Positions 47,693 through 56,767 of a stretch of 64,000 nucleotides of DNA are shown piece by piece. Source of the stretch: Bacillota bacterium (GTDB lineage: Bacteria > Bacillota > Clostridia > Christensenellales > SZUA-584); contig JAEYOE010000032.1 of assembly GCA_023412005.1 (NCBI GenBank), forward strand, positions 62,001-126,000, written 5' to 3'. Below the pieces are notes generated by a model. It was not told where the DNA came from. It made no database searches and worked only from the letters and a program-made list of their open reading frames with translations. A program made the translations under genes and the position numbers. Each line of letters begins with the position of its first letter. The stretch's first letter is position 1.

Positions 47693-48693
47693 CGGTATTT
47701 GAGTGGCTGAATAATCAGCTGCTGAAGATGCAGTGGCTCAATGACATCATCAAATGGCTCGTTTCAGATGTGCTCGGGCTGAATGTTGACGAACGTCTGG
47801 GCGGCAGTATTCATTTTTTCCTGTATGATACGATTAAGATATTTATACTGCTGTCAGTATTGATATTTCTCATCTCATATATTCAGAGCCATTTTCCGCC
47901 CGAACGGACGCGCAAAATACTCGGGCGGTTTCGCGGCGTTGGCGCAAACACGCTGGGCGCGCTATTAGGCACGGTCACGCCGTTTTGCTCGTGTTCCTCA
48001 ATACCGCTGTTTATCGGGTTTACCGGTGCGGGGCTGCCGATCGGCGTGACGTTCTCGTTTCTGATTTCGTCCCCGCTTGTCGATCTGGCTTCGGTGCTGC
48101 TGCTTGCGAGCATATTTAACTGGAAGATCGCCATCGCATATGTGGTGGTTGGCATCATTTTGGCTGTGGTCGGCGGAACGCTGATCAGCAAGATGAAGCT
48201 CGAAAAGTATGTGGAGCCGTTTGTCTTTGAGAATCAGTCGGGGCAGATTGATGCGCCGGAAATGGCACGGCGGGATCGCGTACGGTTCGCTAAAGATCAG
48301 GTCATGTTCATTATCAAAAAGGTATGGTTGTACATATTGATCGGTGTGGGCATCGGCGCAGCGATTCACAACTGGATACCGCAGGATATCATCCTCGCTG
48401 TATTGGGTAACAACAATCCATTCTCGGTGGCAATCGCGACGATCGTCGGGGTACCGATGTACGCCGACATTTTCGGGACGCTGCCGATTGCCGAAGCATT
48501 GGTGCTTAAAGGTGTGGGCATCGGCACGGTGCTCTCGTTCATGATGGCCGTGACGGCGCTCTCGCTGCCCTCGATGATACTGCTGAAAAAAGTTGTGAAA
48601 ACAAAGCTACTGCTGATATTCGCGGGCATCGTTGTGGTTGGCATTTTAATTATTGGGTATGTGTTCAATGCGGTTGGGTTTTTGCTGATATAA
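47689..48693 (+). CDS. arsP: ArsP-like permease (organoarsenical efflux family)
   Basis: 334-residue membrane protein with about eight helices of the DUF318/ArsP permease family. 'GTVTPFCSCSSIPLFIGFTGAGLPIGVTFSFLISSPLVD' is the family core; its paired cysteines (CSC) are thought to carry trivalent methyl- or aryl-arsenicals. A soluble cytoplasmic loop lies at about 165-205. It is translationally coupled to acr3 (ATGA). The context in an ars operon supports the ArsP assignment over other DUF318 permeases, which is inference. Confidence 0.87.
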   Translation: MTVFEWLNNQLLKMQWLNDIIKWLVSDVLGLNVDERLGGSIHFFLYDTIKIFILLSVLIFLISYIQSHFPPERTRKILGRFRGVGANTLGALLGTVTPFCSCSSIPLFIGFTGAGLPIGVTFSFLISSPLVDLASVLLLASIFNWKIAIAYVVVGIILAVVGGTLISKMKLEKYVEPFVFENQSGQIDAPEMARRDRVRFAKDQVMFIIKKVWLYILIGVGIGAAIHNWIPQDIILAVLGNNNPFSVAIATIVGVPMYADIFGTLPIAEALVLKGVGIGTVLSFMMAVTALSLPSMILLKKVVKTKLLLIFAGIVVVGILIIGYVFNAVGFLLI

Positions 48694-48711
48694 GATAAAG
48701 GGAGTATAGTG

Positions 48712-49122
48712 ATGAAGCCAAAGGTTGCGTTTATATGCGTGCATAACTCATGCCGCTCTCAAATGGCGGAGGCGCTGGCCAAGCTTTATGCCGCGGACGT
48801 GTTTGAGGCGTATTCGGCCGGAACCGAAACAAAACCGCAGATCAATCGGGATGCCGTGGCAGTGATTAAAGAATTGTACGGCATCGACATGAATGAGACT
48901 CAACGGTCAAAGCTGATTGCGGATATACCGCCTGTGGATGTCGTCATCACGATGGGGTGCAACGTCAGCTGCCCGTACCTACCAAGCCGTTATCGTGAAG
49001 ACTGGGGGCTTGACGACCCGACGGGCAGCTCTAAGGACGCGTTTATCAAAACAGCAAAAACGATTGAGCAAAAGGTATTCATTCTTAAAGAGAAAATCTT
49101 TGATATTTTGAAGGAGAAATAA
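48712..49122 (+). CDS. arsC: Arsenate reductase, low-molecular-weight phosphatase type
   Basis: Reduces arsenate to arsenite for export. About 136 residues: the P-loop 'ICVHNSCRSQMAEAL' has the nucleophile Cys and Arg; 'VVITMGCNVSCPYLP' carries the resolving cysteines, spaced three residues apart rather than six as in B. subtilis ArsC; 'DWGLDDPTG' is the general-acid Asp region. This is the thioredoxin-coupled type. The start is ATG 48712, with AAGGGAG upstream. It lies 16 bp after arsP and 3 bp before the thioredoxin-like gene that may reduce it. Confidence 0.93.
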   Translation: MKPKVAFICVHNSCRSQMAEALAKLYAADVFEAYSAGTETKPQINRDAVAVIKELYGIDMNETQRSKLIADIPPVDVVITMGCNVSCPYLPSRYREDWGLDDPTGSSKDAFIKTAKTIEQKVFILKEKIFDILKEK

Positions 49123-49125
49123 AAC

Positions 49126-49365
49126 ATGGAAATAAAAGTGCTGGGCGGCGGTTGCGCATCGTGCAAAAAGCTGCATGAAACGGTTCAGGACGCCGTGAAG
49201 GAACTGAACGTTAACGCGGATGTTCTCTACATCACAGACATGGCGGAGATTGTGAAGGCAGGCATTATGAGCACGCCCGCGCTCATTGTGAACGGCAAGG
49301 TGAAGGCAATGGGCCGCGTGCCCAAGCTGAAAGAAGTAAAACAAATCATAACCGATGAGTTTTAA
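49126..49365 (+). CDS. Small thioredoxin-fold protein (TM0996/MTH895 family)
   Basis: 79 residues. 'MEIKVLGGGCASCKKLHETVQDAVKEL' has a CxxC active site directly after the first strand, and 'GIMSTPALIVNGKV' includes the cis-Pro. This family of mini-thioredoxins is often found with ars genes and ArsP-type permeases. It likely reduces ArsC or binds arsenite during the cycle; that is inferred from position as last gene in the operon. AAGGAG is ahead of the ATG. Confidence 0.92.
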   Translation: MEIKVLGGGCASCKKLHETVQDAVKELNVNADVLYITDMAEIVKAGIMSTPALIVNGKVKAMGRVPKLKEVKQIITDEF

Positions 49366-49383
49366 TACAAAAGGATGCATAGG

Positions 49384-49413
49384 GGGACGCAAAACAGATG
49401 TGTCCCTTTTTTT
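49384..49413 (+). terminator. Terminator of the arsenic operon
   Basis: GGGAC / GTCCC stem (extendable by GC/GT pairs) with an A-rich loop, then seven T. It lies after the thioredoxin-like gene and before the HIRAN protein start. Confidence 0.75.
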
Positions 49414-49456
49414 GTACATATTTTTTGAGATATTGAATATGAAGGGTGGTGGTCAC

Positions 49457-50125
49457 ATGTCCGATTTCTTTGGCGGCGGAGGCTCATGGAAAAGCAGCGT
49501 TGACAACTACTACACATTTACGCAAACAAGCGGCGGCGGATCATCCGGTGGCGGATCGTCCGGCGGTTCAAAAGGGTGCGGCACCTCAATTGTCATTATT
49601 ATCATCATTTTAGTTGCTGCTGCTAAAAGCGTTGCAGCAGCTCTAATTGTTCTTGGTTGTTTGGGGCTGGTGGCCTGCATTGCTTATTTGATTGTGAGAA
49701 AAATATCTAATAAGCCATCACCGACTGCAAAAATGGATAATCGCAAACCCGACAGCATAAAACCGGGAGAAAAGCACACAAAAGAAAATCTTGAATGGGA
49801 AGGGGGCCGATTTATCGGATTCATTAATATCGCAGGGACAAGCTTTATAAAAGATAAAAAAGAAGCCGATGACAGTACTTTTGTTGGTGATAAACTGACT
49901 TTATCCAGGGAACCCGACAATCCGCATGACCCCAAAGCCATTATTATTTCAAACAAGTCAGGCTTAAAGCTCGGTTATGTACCAAGAAACCATAATACGT
50001 ATCCGGCTGAAATAATGGATAGCGGAAAAGAATTATTTGGCCGTTTGTATTCAAAAAGCTTCACAGACAAAGTTCTTATTTTAACTGCCGAATTATTTTT
50101 ACGAGACGAGCAGGCCCCAACGTGA
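49457..50125 (+). CDS. Membrane protein with C-terminal HIRAN domain
   Basis: About 222 residues. Gly/Ser-rich N-terminus (about 1-45, 'GGGGSWKSS' and three 'GGGSSGG'-type units), a strong hydrophobic stretch of two helices (about 48-85, SIVIIIIILVAAAKSVAAALIVLGCLGLVACIAYLIV), a basic hydrophilic linker, and a HIRAN domain (about 120-215; 'FINIAGTSF', 'LTLSREPDNPHDPKAIIISN', 'LGYVPRNHN'). HIRAN domains usually bind DNA ends or accompany helicases. The start is ATG 49457 behind AAGGGTGG, downstream of the ars terminator. The helicase gene follows 65 bp later. No exact family match is known to me. Confidence 0.8.
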   Translation: MSDFFGGGGSWKSSVDNYYTFTQTSGGGSSGGGSSGGSKGCGTSIVIIIIILVAAAKSVAAALIVLGCLGLVACIAYLIVRKISNKPSPTAKMDNRKPDSIKPGEKHTKENLEWEGGRFIGFINIAGTSFIKDKKEADDSTFVGDKLTLSREPDNPHDPKAIIISNKSGLKLGYVPRNHNTYPAEIMDSGKELFGRLYSKSFTDKVLILTAELFLRDEQAPT

Positions 50126-50190
50126 CAATATATATCATGAATGACGGCATTATGATAAAATGAGACGATTAAACACGAGGCGGTGAAACA

Positions 50191-52359
50191 GTGGAGAGCA
50201 TCTTGGACGGATTGAACGACCGGCAGCGGGAGGCCGTTACAGCAACCGAAGGGTTTATACGCGTGATTGCGGGGGCTGGCTCCGGAAAAACGCGCGCGCT
50301 CTCGCATCGGTTTGCCTATCTCGTCAACGAAATCGGCATCATGCCGTCTCACATACTCTGCGTCACGTTCACCAACAAATCCGCCAACGAGATGCGCCAG
50401 CGCATCCGCCGTCTGACCGGAGACAACGACACAGGCTATATCAGCACCTTCCACAGTTTCTGCGTCTCTGTGCTGCAGGAAGACAGCTTTGCCGTGCAAT
50501 ACCCCAAGAGCTTTCTGGTGCTCGATAATGCCGATATCGATTCGATGCTTAAGATCATTTACGAAGAGCGCGGCCTGACGCTGCGCCATATGACGTTTTC
50601 CAGCGCGCGCGATATGATAGAGATACGTAAGATCGACAGAGACCCGACATACTACGAGCACATGATCGCGATGCCGCTGGATGATTTGCATCAAAAGTAT
50701 CTCGACGCAACGGAAACGGACGACATCATCTTCTGGGGGTATCTGTATCAGCAGAAGAAATGCTTCGGGCTCGATTACAACGACCTGATTAAATACACAC
50801 TGCATATTTTCAATATCAATGACGCCATCCGTCTCAAGTGGCAGCAGCGGCTCGAATACATTATGGTCGACGAGTTTCAGGATATTGATGAGCTGCAATA
50901 CAGGCTGATGAAGGTGCTGTGCGATTATCACAAGAACCTTTTCATCGTGGGGGACCCGGATCAGACGATTTACACGTGGCGCGGCGCGAGCGTGAAATAC
51001 ATACTCGATTTTGATAAAGCATTTTTGAACGTGAAAACCATCATGATGATGCAGAACTACCGTTCCACGCCGCAGATACTCGCCGCGGCAAATTCGCTGA
51101 TTGATAAAAACAAGATACGCGTGAAAAAAGATTTGATTGCCTGTCTGCCTGACGGCAAACCCGTGATCTATCACCATGCCAAAACGGCCGAAGCCGAAGC
51201 CATGTGGATAGCCCAAAAAATAAAAGAGCTGGCCGAGAGCGGTGCAAAGCTCAGCGATATCACCATATTGTATCGCGCGCATTTTGTGTCGCGCTCGCTC
51301 GAAGAGTTGTTTTTAAAGCAGGAAATACCGTACACCATATACAGCGGCGTACAGTTTTTCTCCCGCATGGAGATCAAGGATGCGCTCTCGTATTTAAGGC
51401 TCATCGCCTACAAGGACGATCTGTCGTTCATCCGCGTGGCGAACGCCCCCAAGCGCAACATCGGTGAGCGGCGTATGCGCTTTTTGCAAGACTTCGCCGC
51501 ACTGCACCGATGCTCGCTTTTCAGCGCGCTTGAACAGACGGCGGACGACGAGATTTTCAAAAACACCAAGGCCAAAACGCTGTTGGCGCTGATTGAGCGT
51601 TTTTCGGCGCGCTATCAGGACAGCCCCGTTTCCGAGCTGCTGAGTGCCGTGCTCGATCAAAGCGGTTACGAGCAAATGCTGCGTACCGAAGGCAGCCAGG
51701 AGCGGCTCGATAATCTCGCGGAACTCAAGCAATCCATTTATGAATACGAAGCCTCGTGCGGCGAGGAAGTGACGCTCGAGCATTACTTAAAGCATGTGGC
51801 AATGCTGACGAATGCGGATGCAGGCTCCGTGAAAAACGCGGTGAAGCTGATGACGGTGCACACGGCCAAGGGCCTTGAGTTTTTGCATGTATTCATCTGC
51901 AGCTTTTCCGAGGGCATATTTCCGTCGAAAAAGACGGCCACGCTTGAAGGCATGGAGGAGGAGCGCCGGCTCGCGTTCGTCGCTTTGACGCGTGCTCAGG
52001 AAACGCTATATCTTACAGACGCTGAAGGGCGTAACCTCGACGGGTCGTTTCGCTATCCGTCGCGCTTTATATTCAATGTGGACAAGGGGCTGCTCCATTA
52101 CACGGAGGAGTTGAGCGAGAGCCTTGTGTCGGAATCGGGCTGGCATATCGGCAGCAGCGAGGCAGGCTTCGAAGCGGCGGCGCAAAGAGAGACCTTCCAT
52201 ATCGGAGAGCGCGTAGTGCACAGCGTGATGGGGGCAGGAGAGATCGCGGCAATTGACGATGTGAAATCGGCGTATATCATCCGGTTCGACGAGCTCGGCA
52301 CGGAAAGAAGCATCAGCTTTAAAGCGAAGCTGACGCGGGAACAGAAGCAGGATAAGTGA
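50191..52359 (+). CDS. UvrD/PcrA-like ATP-dependent DNA helicase
   Basis: 722-residue superfamily 1A helicase for repair and replication restart. Q motif and Walker A 'LNDRQREAVTATEGFIRVIAGAGSGKTRAL', motif Ia 'TFTNKSANEMRQRI', motif II 'IMVDEFQDID', motif III 'FIVGDPDQTIYTWRGA', motif V 'VHTAKGLEFLHVFI', and motif VI 'VALTRAQETLYLT'. It ends with a PcrA-like tudor segment ('GERVVHSVMGAGEI ... YIIRFDELGTERSI') thought to contact RNA polymerase. The start is GTG 50191 with GAGGCGG ahead. The next gene begins right after its stop. Confidence 0.93.
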   Translation: MESILDGLNDRQREAVTATEGFIRVIAGAGSGKTRALSHRFAYLVNEIGIMPSHILCVTFTNKSANEMRQRIRRLTGDNDTGYISTFHSFCVSVLQEDSFAVQYPKSFLVLDNADIDSMLKIIYEERGLTLRHMTFSSARDMIEIRKIDRDPTYYEHMIAMPLDDLHQKYLDATETDDIIFWGYLYQQKKCFGLDYNDLIKYTLHIFNINDAIRLKWQQRLEYIMVDEFQDIDELQYRLMKVLCDYHKNLFIVGDPDQTIYTWRGASVKYILDFDKAFLNVKTIMMMQNYRSTPQILAAANSLIDKNKIRVKKDLIACLPDGKPVIYHHAKTAEAEAMWIAQKIKELAESGAKLSDITILYRAHFVSRSLEELFLKQEIPYTIYSGVQFFSRMEIKDALSYLRLIAYKDDLSFIRVANAPKRNIGERRMRFLQDFAALHRCSLFSALEQTADDEIFKNTKAKTLLALIERFSARYQDSPVSELLSAVLDQSGYEQMLRTEGSQERLDNLAELKQSIYEYEASCGEEVTLEHYLKHVAMLTNADAGSVKNAVKLMTVHTAKGLEFLHVFICSFSEGIFPSKKTATLEGMEEERRLAFVALTRAQETLYLTDAEGRNLDGSFRYPSRFIFNVDKGLLHYTEELSESLVSESGWHIGSSEAGFEAAAQRETFHIGERVVHSVMGAGEIAAIDDVKSAYIIRFDELGTERSISFKAKLTREQKQDK

Positions 52360-53394
52360 GTGAAGGATATGAAGGGTCAAAGAAGCAGTGAATCCGGTTT
52401 GGAAGTGTCTGTGGGCGTTATCATACAGCTGGCTCATTATTTTCGTATTCTCAAGCTGGATGTTGAGGCTCTTTTGGAAGCCGTTGGCCTGAATATTCAA
52501 GTGCTCGAATCGCCGGATGAGCGGGTGCCGCTTGAGAAATACATCCGGCTGGAAACAGCCGCAGCGAATGCGTCACAGGACCCTTGCTTTGGTTTGCATA
52601 TGGGCCAATACATGGACGCCGGAAACTGGTCGATATTGGGCTATATGATGATGAACTGCAAAACGCTGGCCGAGGCTTTTGAAAAGTCGTTCAAGTATTC
52701 GGCGATTATCGGAAATGTGATCACAGCGGATATCGCGCTCAATAAAGAGACCATCAAGATTTCGCTCAACGCTCCCAAGGATGCGCCGACCATATCGCGA
52801 CACTGCTATGAAGGGTTTTTATCCAGCCTAATTTGCCTCGCCCGAAGCTTAAGCGGTAATAATATCAATGCGCTGGAAGTCGGCCTTGCCTCTCCAAAGC
52901 CTGAGTCTATCGACGCGTATCAAAAAGTATTCGGGTCACCCGTGCTGTTTAATCAACAATCAAACTACATGATTATGGCTGTTTCGGTGGGCGATATCCC
53001 GGTCCTGCGCCCGAATGAGAACTTGCTTGCGTATTTTGAAACCTACGCGGCGGATTTTCTGGCCGGGATTACCGAGCAAACCAGAACGTATATGATTAAA
53101 AAATGGCTGCTTGCCAATATGGATTGTGGGCATTTGACAATTGAATTGGCCGCAAAAGCGTTTGCTCTCAGTGTCCGGTCGCTGCAGGATCAATTGAAAA
53201 AAGAAGGTGCTGAGTTTCGTCAGCTGCTGCAGCAAACCAGGGAACAATTGGCCAAGAAATATTTGCAGGATCAATACACGGTAGAAGACATCACGTATCT
53301 GTTGGGATTTTCAGATCACAGCACGTTCAGGAAAGCGTTTAAAAAATGGACCGGCTTCACACCCAAAGAATACAGAACCATGCAGGATGGATAA
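52360..53394 (+). CDS. AraC-family regulator with OruR/ArgR-like N-terminal domain
   Basis: 344 residues. The N-terminal about 200 residues match the 'arabinose-binding domain of AraC' (OruR, VirS-like) family; 'LEKYIRLETAAANASQDPCFGLHMGQYMDAGNWSILGYMMMNCKTLAEAFE' is its signature. A C-terminal AraC HTH follows (about 245-340, 'LAAKAFALSVRSLQDQLKKEG' and 'VEDITYLLGFSDHSTFRKAFKKWTGFTPKEYR'). The start is GTG 52360 directly after the helicase stop. Ligand and targets are unknown; the downstream PNPOx-like gene is a candidate target. Confidence 0.9.
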   Translation: MKDMKGQRSSESGLEVSVGVIIQLAHYFRILKLDVEALLEAVGLNIQVLESPDERVPLEKYIRLETAAANASQDPCFGLHMGQYMDAGNWSILGYMMMNCKTLAEAFEKSFKYSAIIGNVITADIALNKETIKISLNAPKDAPTISRHCYEGFLSSLICLARSLSGNNINALEVGLASPKPESIDAYQKVFGSPVLFNQQSNYMIMAVSVGDIPVLRPNENLLAYFETYAADFLAGITEQTRTYMIKKWLLANMDCGHLTIELAAKAFALSVRSLQDQLKKEGAEFRQLLQQTREQLAKKYLQDQYTVEDITYLLGFSDHSTFRKAFKKWTGFTPKEYRTMQDG

Positions 53395-53494
53395 CACTTC
53401 GTCAATACTCATAAAACATGCGCGTTTAAGCATATCGTATTCATCAATCTTTTTATAGAATGGATTTATTAAATGATTGGTGAGGAGAAAAATC

Positions 53495-53923
53495 ATGACA
53501 AAGAATGAGATTTACGATGCGATCAGCCGAAATCCTGTTATGCATCTGGCAACGGTGGAGGAGAATCAGCCTCGCGTCAGAGCAATGCTGCTGTATAAAG
53601 CCGATGAAAACGGCATCTATTTTCATACCCGCACAGACCGGGACGTATATAAGCAGATTGGTGTTAACAACAATGCGGAGCTTTGCTTCAGCTGCGACGG
53701 TATTCAAATCCGCATCAACGGTGCGCTCGAAGAAATTGATGATAATGAACTGAAGGACGAAATACTGGCCCACCCGTCGCGTCAGTTCTTGAGAAGCTTT
53801 AAAGAAATGGGCTTATTCAAAGATTTTTACAAAGAGGTTGCGGTATTTGTGCTCAAAAACGGAACAGCCTCTTTATGGACGATGGAAATGAATTTTCAGC
53901 CCAAGGACTTTGTGCAGCTTTAG
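53495..53923 (+). CDS. Pyridoxamine-5'-phosphate-oxidase-fold (flavin reductase-like) protein
   Basis: About 142 residues of the split-barrel FMN/F420-binding fold. 'NPVMHLATVEENQPRVRAMLLYKADENGIYFHTRTDRDVYKQIGVNNNAELCF' is the typical N-terminal half with the flavin-phosphate-binding basic residues, and 'FLRSFKEMGLFKDFYKEVAVFVLKNGTASLWTM' the C-terminal half. It is similar to clostridial NimA-like or general PNPOx proteins; no specific reaction is assigned. GAGGAG precedes the ATG. It lies 100 bp after the AraC regulator on the same strand. Confidence 0.87.
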   Translation: MTKNEIYDAISRNPVMHLATVEENQPRVRAMLLYKADENGIYFHTRTDRDVYKQIGVNNNAELCFSCDGIQIRINGALEEIDDNELKDEILAHPSRQFLRSFKEMGLFKDFYKEVAVFVLKNGTASLWTMEMNFQPKDFVQL

Positions 53924-54031
53924 ACGCATTGGGTTACGTAAAAACACTCTCAAAGTTTTAAAGAGAATTGTCTATTGATACCGCAGTTTCAAGAACTCCC
54001 GAAGACGAATTCAATTTACCTTTAATGTAAA

Positions 54032-54066
54032 CAGGGTTCCAATCACTTGTGGTGATCAGAACCCTG
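54032..54066 (+). terminator. Stem-loop after the PNPOx gene
   Basis: CAGGGTTC / GAACCCTG outer stem with an inner near-perfect ATCAC-TTGTG-GTGAT, followed by a T-rich stretch (TGTATCTTTTTGTCT). It could terminate the plus transcript. Confidence 0.6.
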
Positions 54067-54159
54067 CAATTGTATCTTTTTGTCTATTCTGCGCCAACTA
54101 TTGACATAGAGCCTTTTTTAATATCCGTATTCATTGAGACGTCAATCAATTAAACTCCG

Positions 54160-55032
54160 TTATGCGACGTAATCAAGGGCTATCATATAATTCAGGTGGG
54201 CATACGTCAACCTGTGTTTGTATGACACCCACGTGTCCTCAAAGGCTATCAACGTGCCCTTATCTCGGCCTGCATCACTATAATAGATGGTATCACCGTC
54301 ATATTTACAGGCCACGATTGCATGGGCTTTGCTGCCTTTTTTAAAATAGCATAATACGCCTTCCGGATGCAGGTCGATGGCTTGTTTGATGGCAGCCACA
54401 CCGTTGTTTTTCGGATCAACGACATAGGTTTTGCCTCTGTCAAAGCTTCTTAAATAAGGTGAGTCGGCAATGAGGGCGCAAACCTCTCTCACACCGAAGT
54501 TGGCCGTCAGGCAGTTGGAATTGATGGATGTGTTTCTGCGGTTTGACTCATAGATGAAGCGCGGATTAGCCGGAATGCCCATGTTGTTGATCATGATAGC
54601 GTATGAGGACATCACGCAGGCTTTCTTTTTTACGGATCGAGAGAACTTCCATTCAGGGCTGCCCTGATAGTATAACGTGTAGGCTCGGTCCGCCCCAGTG
54701 GACATGACGGTGGCGGCCGGAATGGCTGCAAACACCAGTGTGGAGCTGTCTCCCCAGGCTAACGCACCGTTGAAATCCACCAGATACCATTTGTCTGATT
54801 GTGCATATACCTTCACAAAGGTTTTTGCAGGCAGCTTGGCGACAACGCTGGCTTTGGCAGAGGGTTCGCTGCGCAGATTCATGGTCTTTTTTGCAACGCA
54901 AACCGCAACACCGATGGGAGAACCGTCTTCCGCTTTGGCCGTTATAGGAGCAAGACACAACAGCGCCGCCGTCATGAACGCCGCTAGTATGCCGGTAATA
55001 CGGATGAAAGGTTTCGTTTGACTCATTTTCAT
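54160..55032 (-). CDS. Secreted SH3-domain protein with C39-like peptidase fold
   Basis: About 290 residues. Signal peptide (about 1-34, GILAAFMTAALLCLAPITAKAED). A bacterial SH3 domain (about 40-100) has the marker 'KKTMNLRSEPSAKASVVAKLPAKTFVKVY'. A C-terminal papain-like C39_2 domain has the probable catalytic Cys in 'KKKACVMSSYAIMINNMG' and His in 'GSKAHAIVACKYDGDTIYYSDAG' with a following Asp. Probably a cell-wall-associated peptidase or amidase. The start is ATG 55032 with AAGGCGG upstream; the open frame upstream to 55191 looks untranslated. Monocistronic. Confidence 0.85.
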   Translation of the reverse strand: MKMSQTKPFIRITGILAAFMTAALLCLAPITAKAEDGSPIGVAVCVAKKTMNLRSEPSAKASVVAKLPAKTFVKVYAQSDKWYLVDFNGALAWGDSSTLVFAAIPAATVMSTGADRAYTLYYQGSPEWKFSRSVKKKACVMSSYAIMINNMGIPANPRFIYESNRRNTSINSNCLTANFGVREVCALIADSPYLRSFDRGKTYVVDPKNNGVAAIKQAIDLHPEGVLCYFKKGSKAHAIVACKYDGDTIYYSDAGRDKGTLIAFEDTWVSYKHRLTYAHLNYMIALDYVA

Positions 55033-55474
55033 ATATCCGCCTTTCTGTCTATTACTGTATATATATGCCGATACCCGTTTTATGGTAACAACATTATAAC
55101 AGAAAAGCAAACGAAAATAAACTCTTTTGTAACAAATAATGCTGACATATTTTTTTGCTTTCAAATATTGAGAAAAGTCGGCTGTTATCAAGACAGCCGA
55201 ATATTATCAGCCGGAAGGTGTCCGACATTTCCTGTGAGATGCTGGATAAGACCGGCTTCTCGATATTCGCAGATGAGATTTAAGACGCACTGTTCGGCAC
55301 TGTGGCTGGGCGATGTTATGAACAGCCGGGCCATACCGCGCTTGATATCCGCAAGCTGCTTTATAAGAAGCGGCGGTATATGTTCTCCTCAATTGGACGG
55401 AGACGAGTTTATCTGCGAGTTACTCCAAAAGAACATCATTTATGAGATAGCCCGTATCTCCCTTGCTACCACGA
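55033..55474. other. Intergenic region of unclear content
   Basis: 442 bp. It is AT-rich to about 55165 (promoter side of the SH3-C39 gene). A perfect hairpin TCGGCTGT ... ACAGCCGA follows (about 55179-55201) that on the minus strand is followed by CTTTTC. Then about 270 bp of average-GC sequence resembles coding DNA but is broken by stops in all frames, ending at the ugpC-like gene. It could be a gene relic; I recognise no family. Confidence 0.45.
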
Positions 55475-56593
55475 TCAGCAAAAGATATTCTTTTCAGTCG
55501 TCATATCAAACAGATGCAGCAAGTCTTCGGAAATGCTGAAATTGATATGATTGACCTTGCCCGGCGAGAATACGGTTTCCCCCAAATCCGTAAGCTGTAC
55601 GCGGATAACGATATCCCGGTCAGCTGCGACAACATGGAGATAGATCTCGCTGCCCATCATTTCTGACACATCCACCTTGGCTTTTATGGTATTGGCCTCT
55701 TCCGCAGATGCCAAGCATATATGCTCGGGACGAATGCCCAGCAGGACTTCTCCTGTCGGCTGGTTTTTTTGCTGCAGTATTCTCTGTTTGTCGGCTGGTA
55801 GCTTGATCTCTATGCCGGCCGTTCGCACGATATAATCATGACCGGATATGCAAAGCTCTGCCGGTAAAAAGTTCATCTGCGGTGTGCCGATAAAGCCTGC
55901 AACAAATCTGTTTGCGGGACGGTTGAACACATCCTGCGGCGCACCAATCTGCTGTATGAGGCCGTCCTTCATGATGACGATACGGTCGCCAAGCGTCATG
56001 GCCTCCATTTGATCATGTGTCACATATATAAAAGTTGTGTTTATACGTTCGCGAAGCTTGATCAATTCGGCGCGCATTTGGTTTCTCAGCTTGGCATCCA
56101 AATTGGACAGCGGTTCGTCCATTAAAAATACCTTTGGTTCACGCACAATGGCACGGCCAATTGCCACACGCTGCCGCTGTCCGCCCGACAGCGCCTTGGG
56201 TTTGCGCTTGAGCAGCTCAGTCATTCCGAGGATTTCTGCGGCTTGCTGGACTCTTGTGTCGATTTCAGCCTTTTTCATCTTGCGCAGCTTCAGAGCAAAG
56301 GCCATATTCTCATACACTGTCATATGCGGATATAGCGCGTAATTTTGAAAAACCATCGCGATATCGCGATCCTTGGGCGGTACAGTGTTGACAAGCCGGT
56401 CGTCAATATACAACTCGCCCTCAGAAATCTCCTCCAGCCCCGCAACCATTCTCAATGTGGTAGACTTTCCGCAGCCCGACGGGCCCACCAGCACCACAAA
56501 CTCCTTGTCGGCAATATCCAGATTGAAATCATCGACTGCCACAACATTTTTGTCAAAAACCTTCCTGATGCCATTTAAAGTTACTTTTGCCAT
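55475..56593 (-). CDS. ugpC: Sugar ABC transporter ATPase, UgpC/MsmK type
   Basis: 372-residue ATPase that energises carbohydrate importers of the CUT1 class. Walker A GPSGCGKST, signature ALSGGQRQR, Walker B VFLMDEPLSNLDAKLR and switch His in 'YVTHDQMEAM'. A C-terminal TOBE/regulatory domain (about 240-372) has 'LGIRPEHI'. The start was set at ATG 56593 by family alignment; no good ribosome site precedes it, and the open frame extends a further 45 bp to a GTG at 56638. It lies downstream of the YesMN and permease genes, so it probably serves that importer and possibly others. Confidence 0.93.
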   Translation of the reverse strand: MAKVTLNGIRKVFDKNVVAVDDFNLDIADKEFVVLVGPSGCGKSTTLRMVAGLEEISEGELYIDDRLVNTVPPKDRDIAMVFQNYALYPHMTVYENMAFALKLRKMKKAEIDTRVQQAAEILGMTELLKRKPKALSGGQRQRVAIGRAIVREPKVFLMDEPLSNLDAKLRNQMRAELIKLRERINTTFIYVTHDQMEAMTLGDRIVIMKDGLIQQIGAPQDVFNRPANRFVAGFIGTPQMNFLPAELCISGHDYIVRTAGIEIKLPADKQRILQQKNQPTGEVLLGIRPEHICLASAEEANTIKAKVDVSEMMGSEIYLHVVAADRDIVIRVQLTDLGETVFSPGKVNHINFSISEDLLHLFDMTTEKNIFC

Positions 56594-56767
56594 ATTGGTT
56601 CGCTTTGCTGTACAAGCCTCCGCTTCTGTACAGCTCACCGCCGTCCGTAAATGACGACGGCATTACGGCAGGTCTCCACACTGCCGCACCGCAAGCTGTT
56701 ACGGATATATTCTTGCCTCCTTTTTTTAACGTGCGAAAACGGTATAAGTGGAGCCGCTTTCGTCGTA

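Noticed and set aside
55207..55539. ORFs between the SH3-C39 gene and the UgpC gene
   Set aside because: No ribosome sites, overlap with the start of a real gene, and no recognisable protein sequence.
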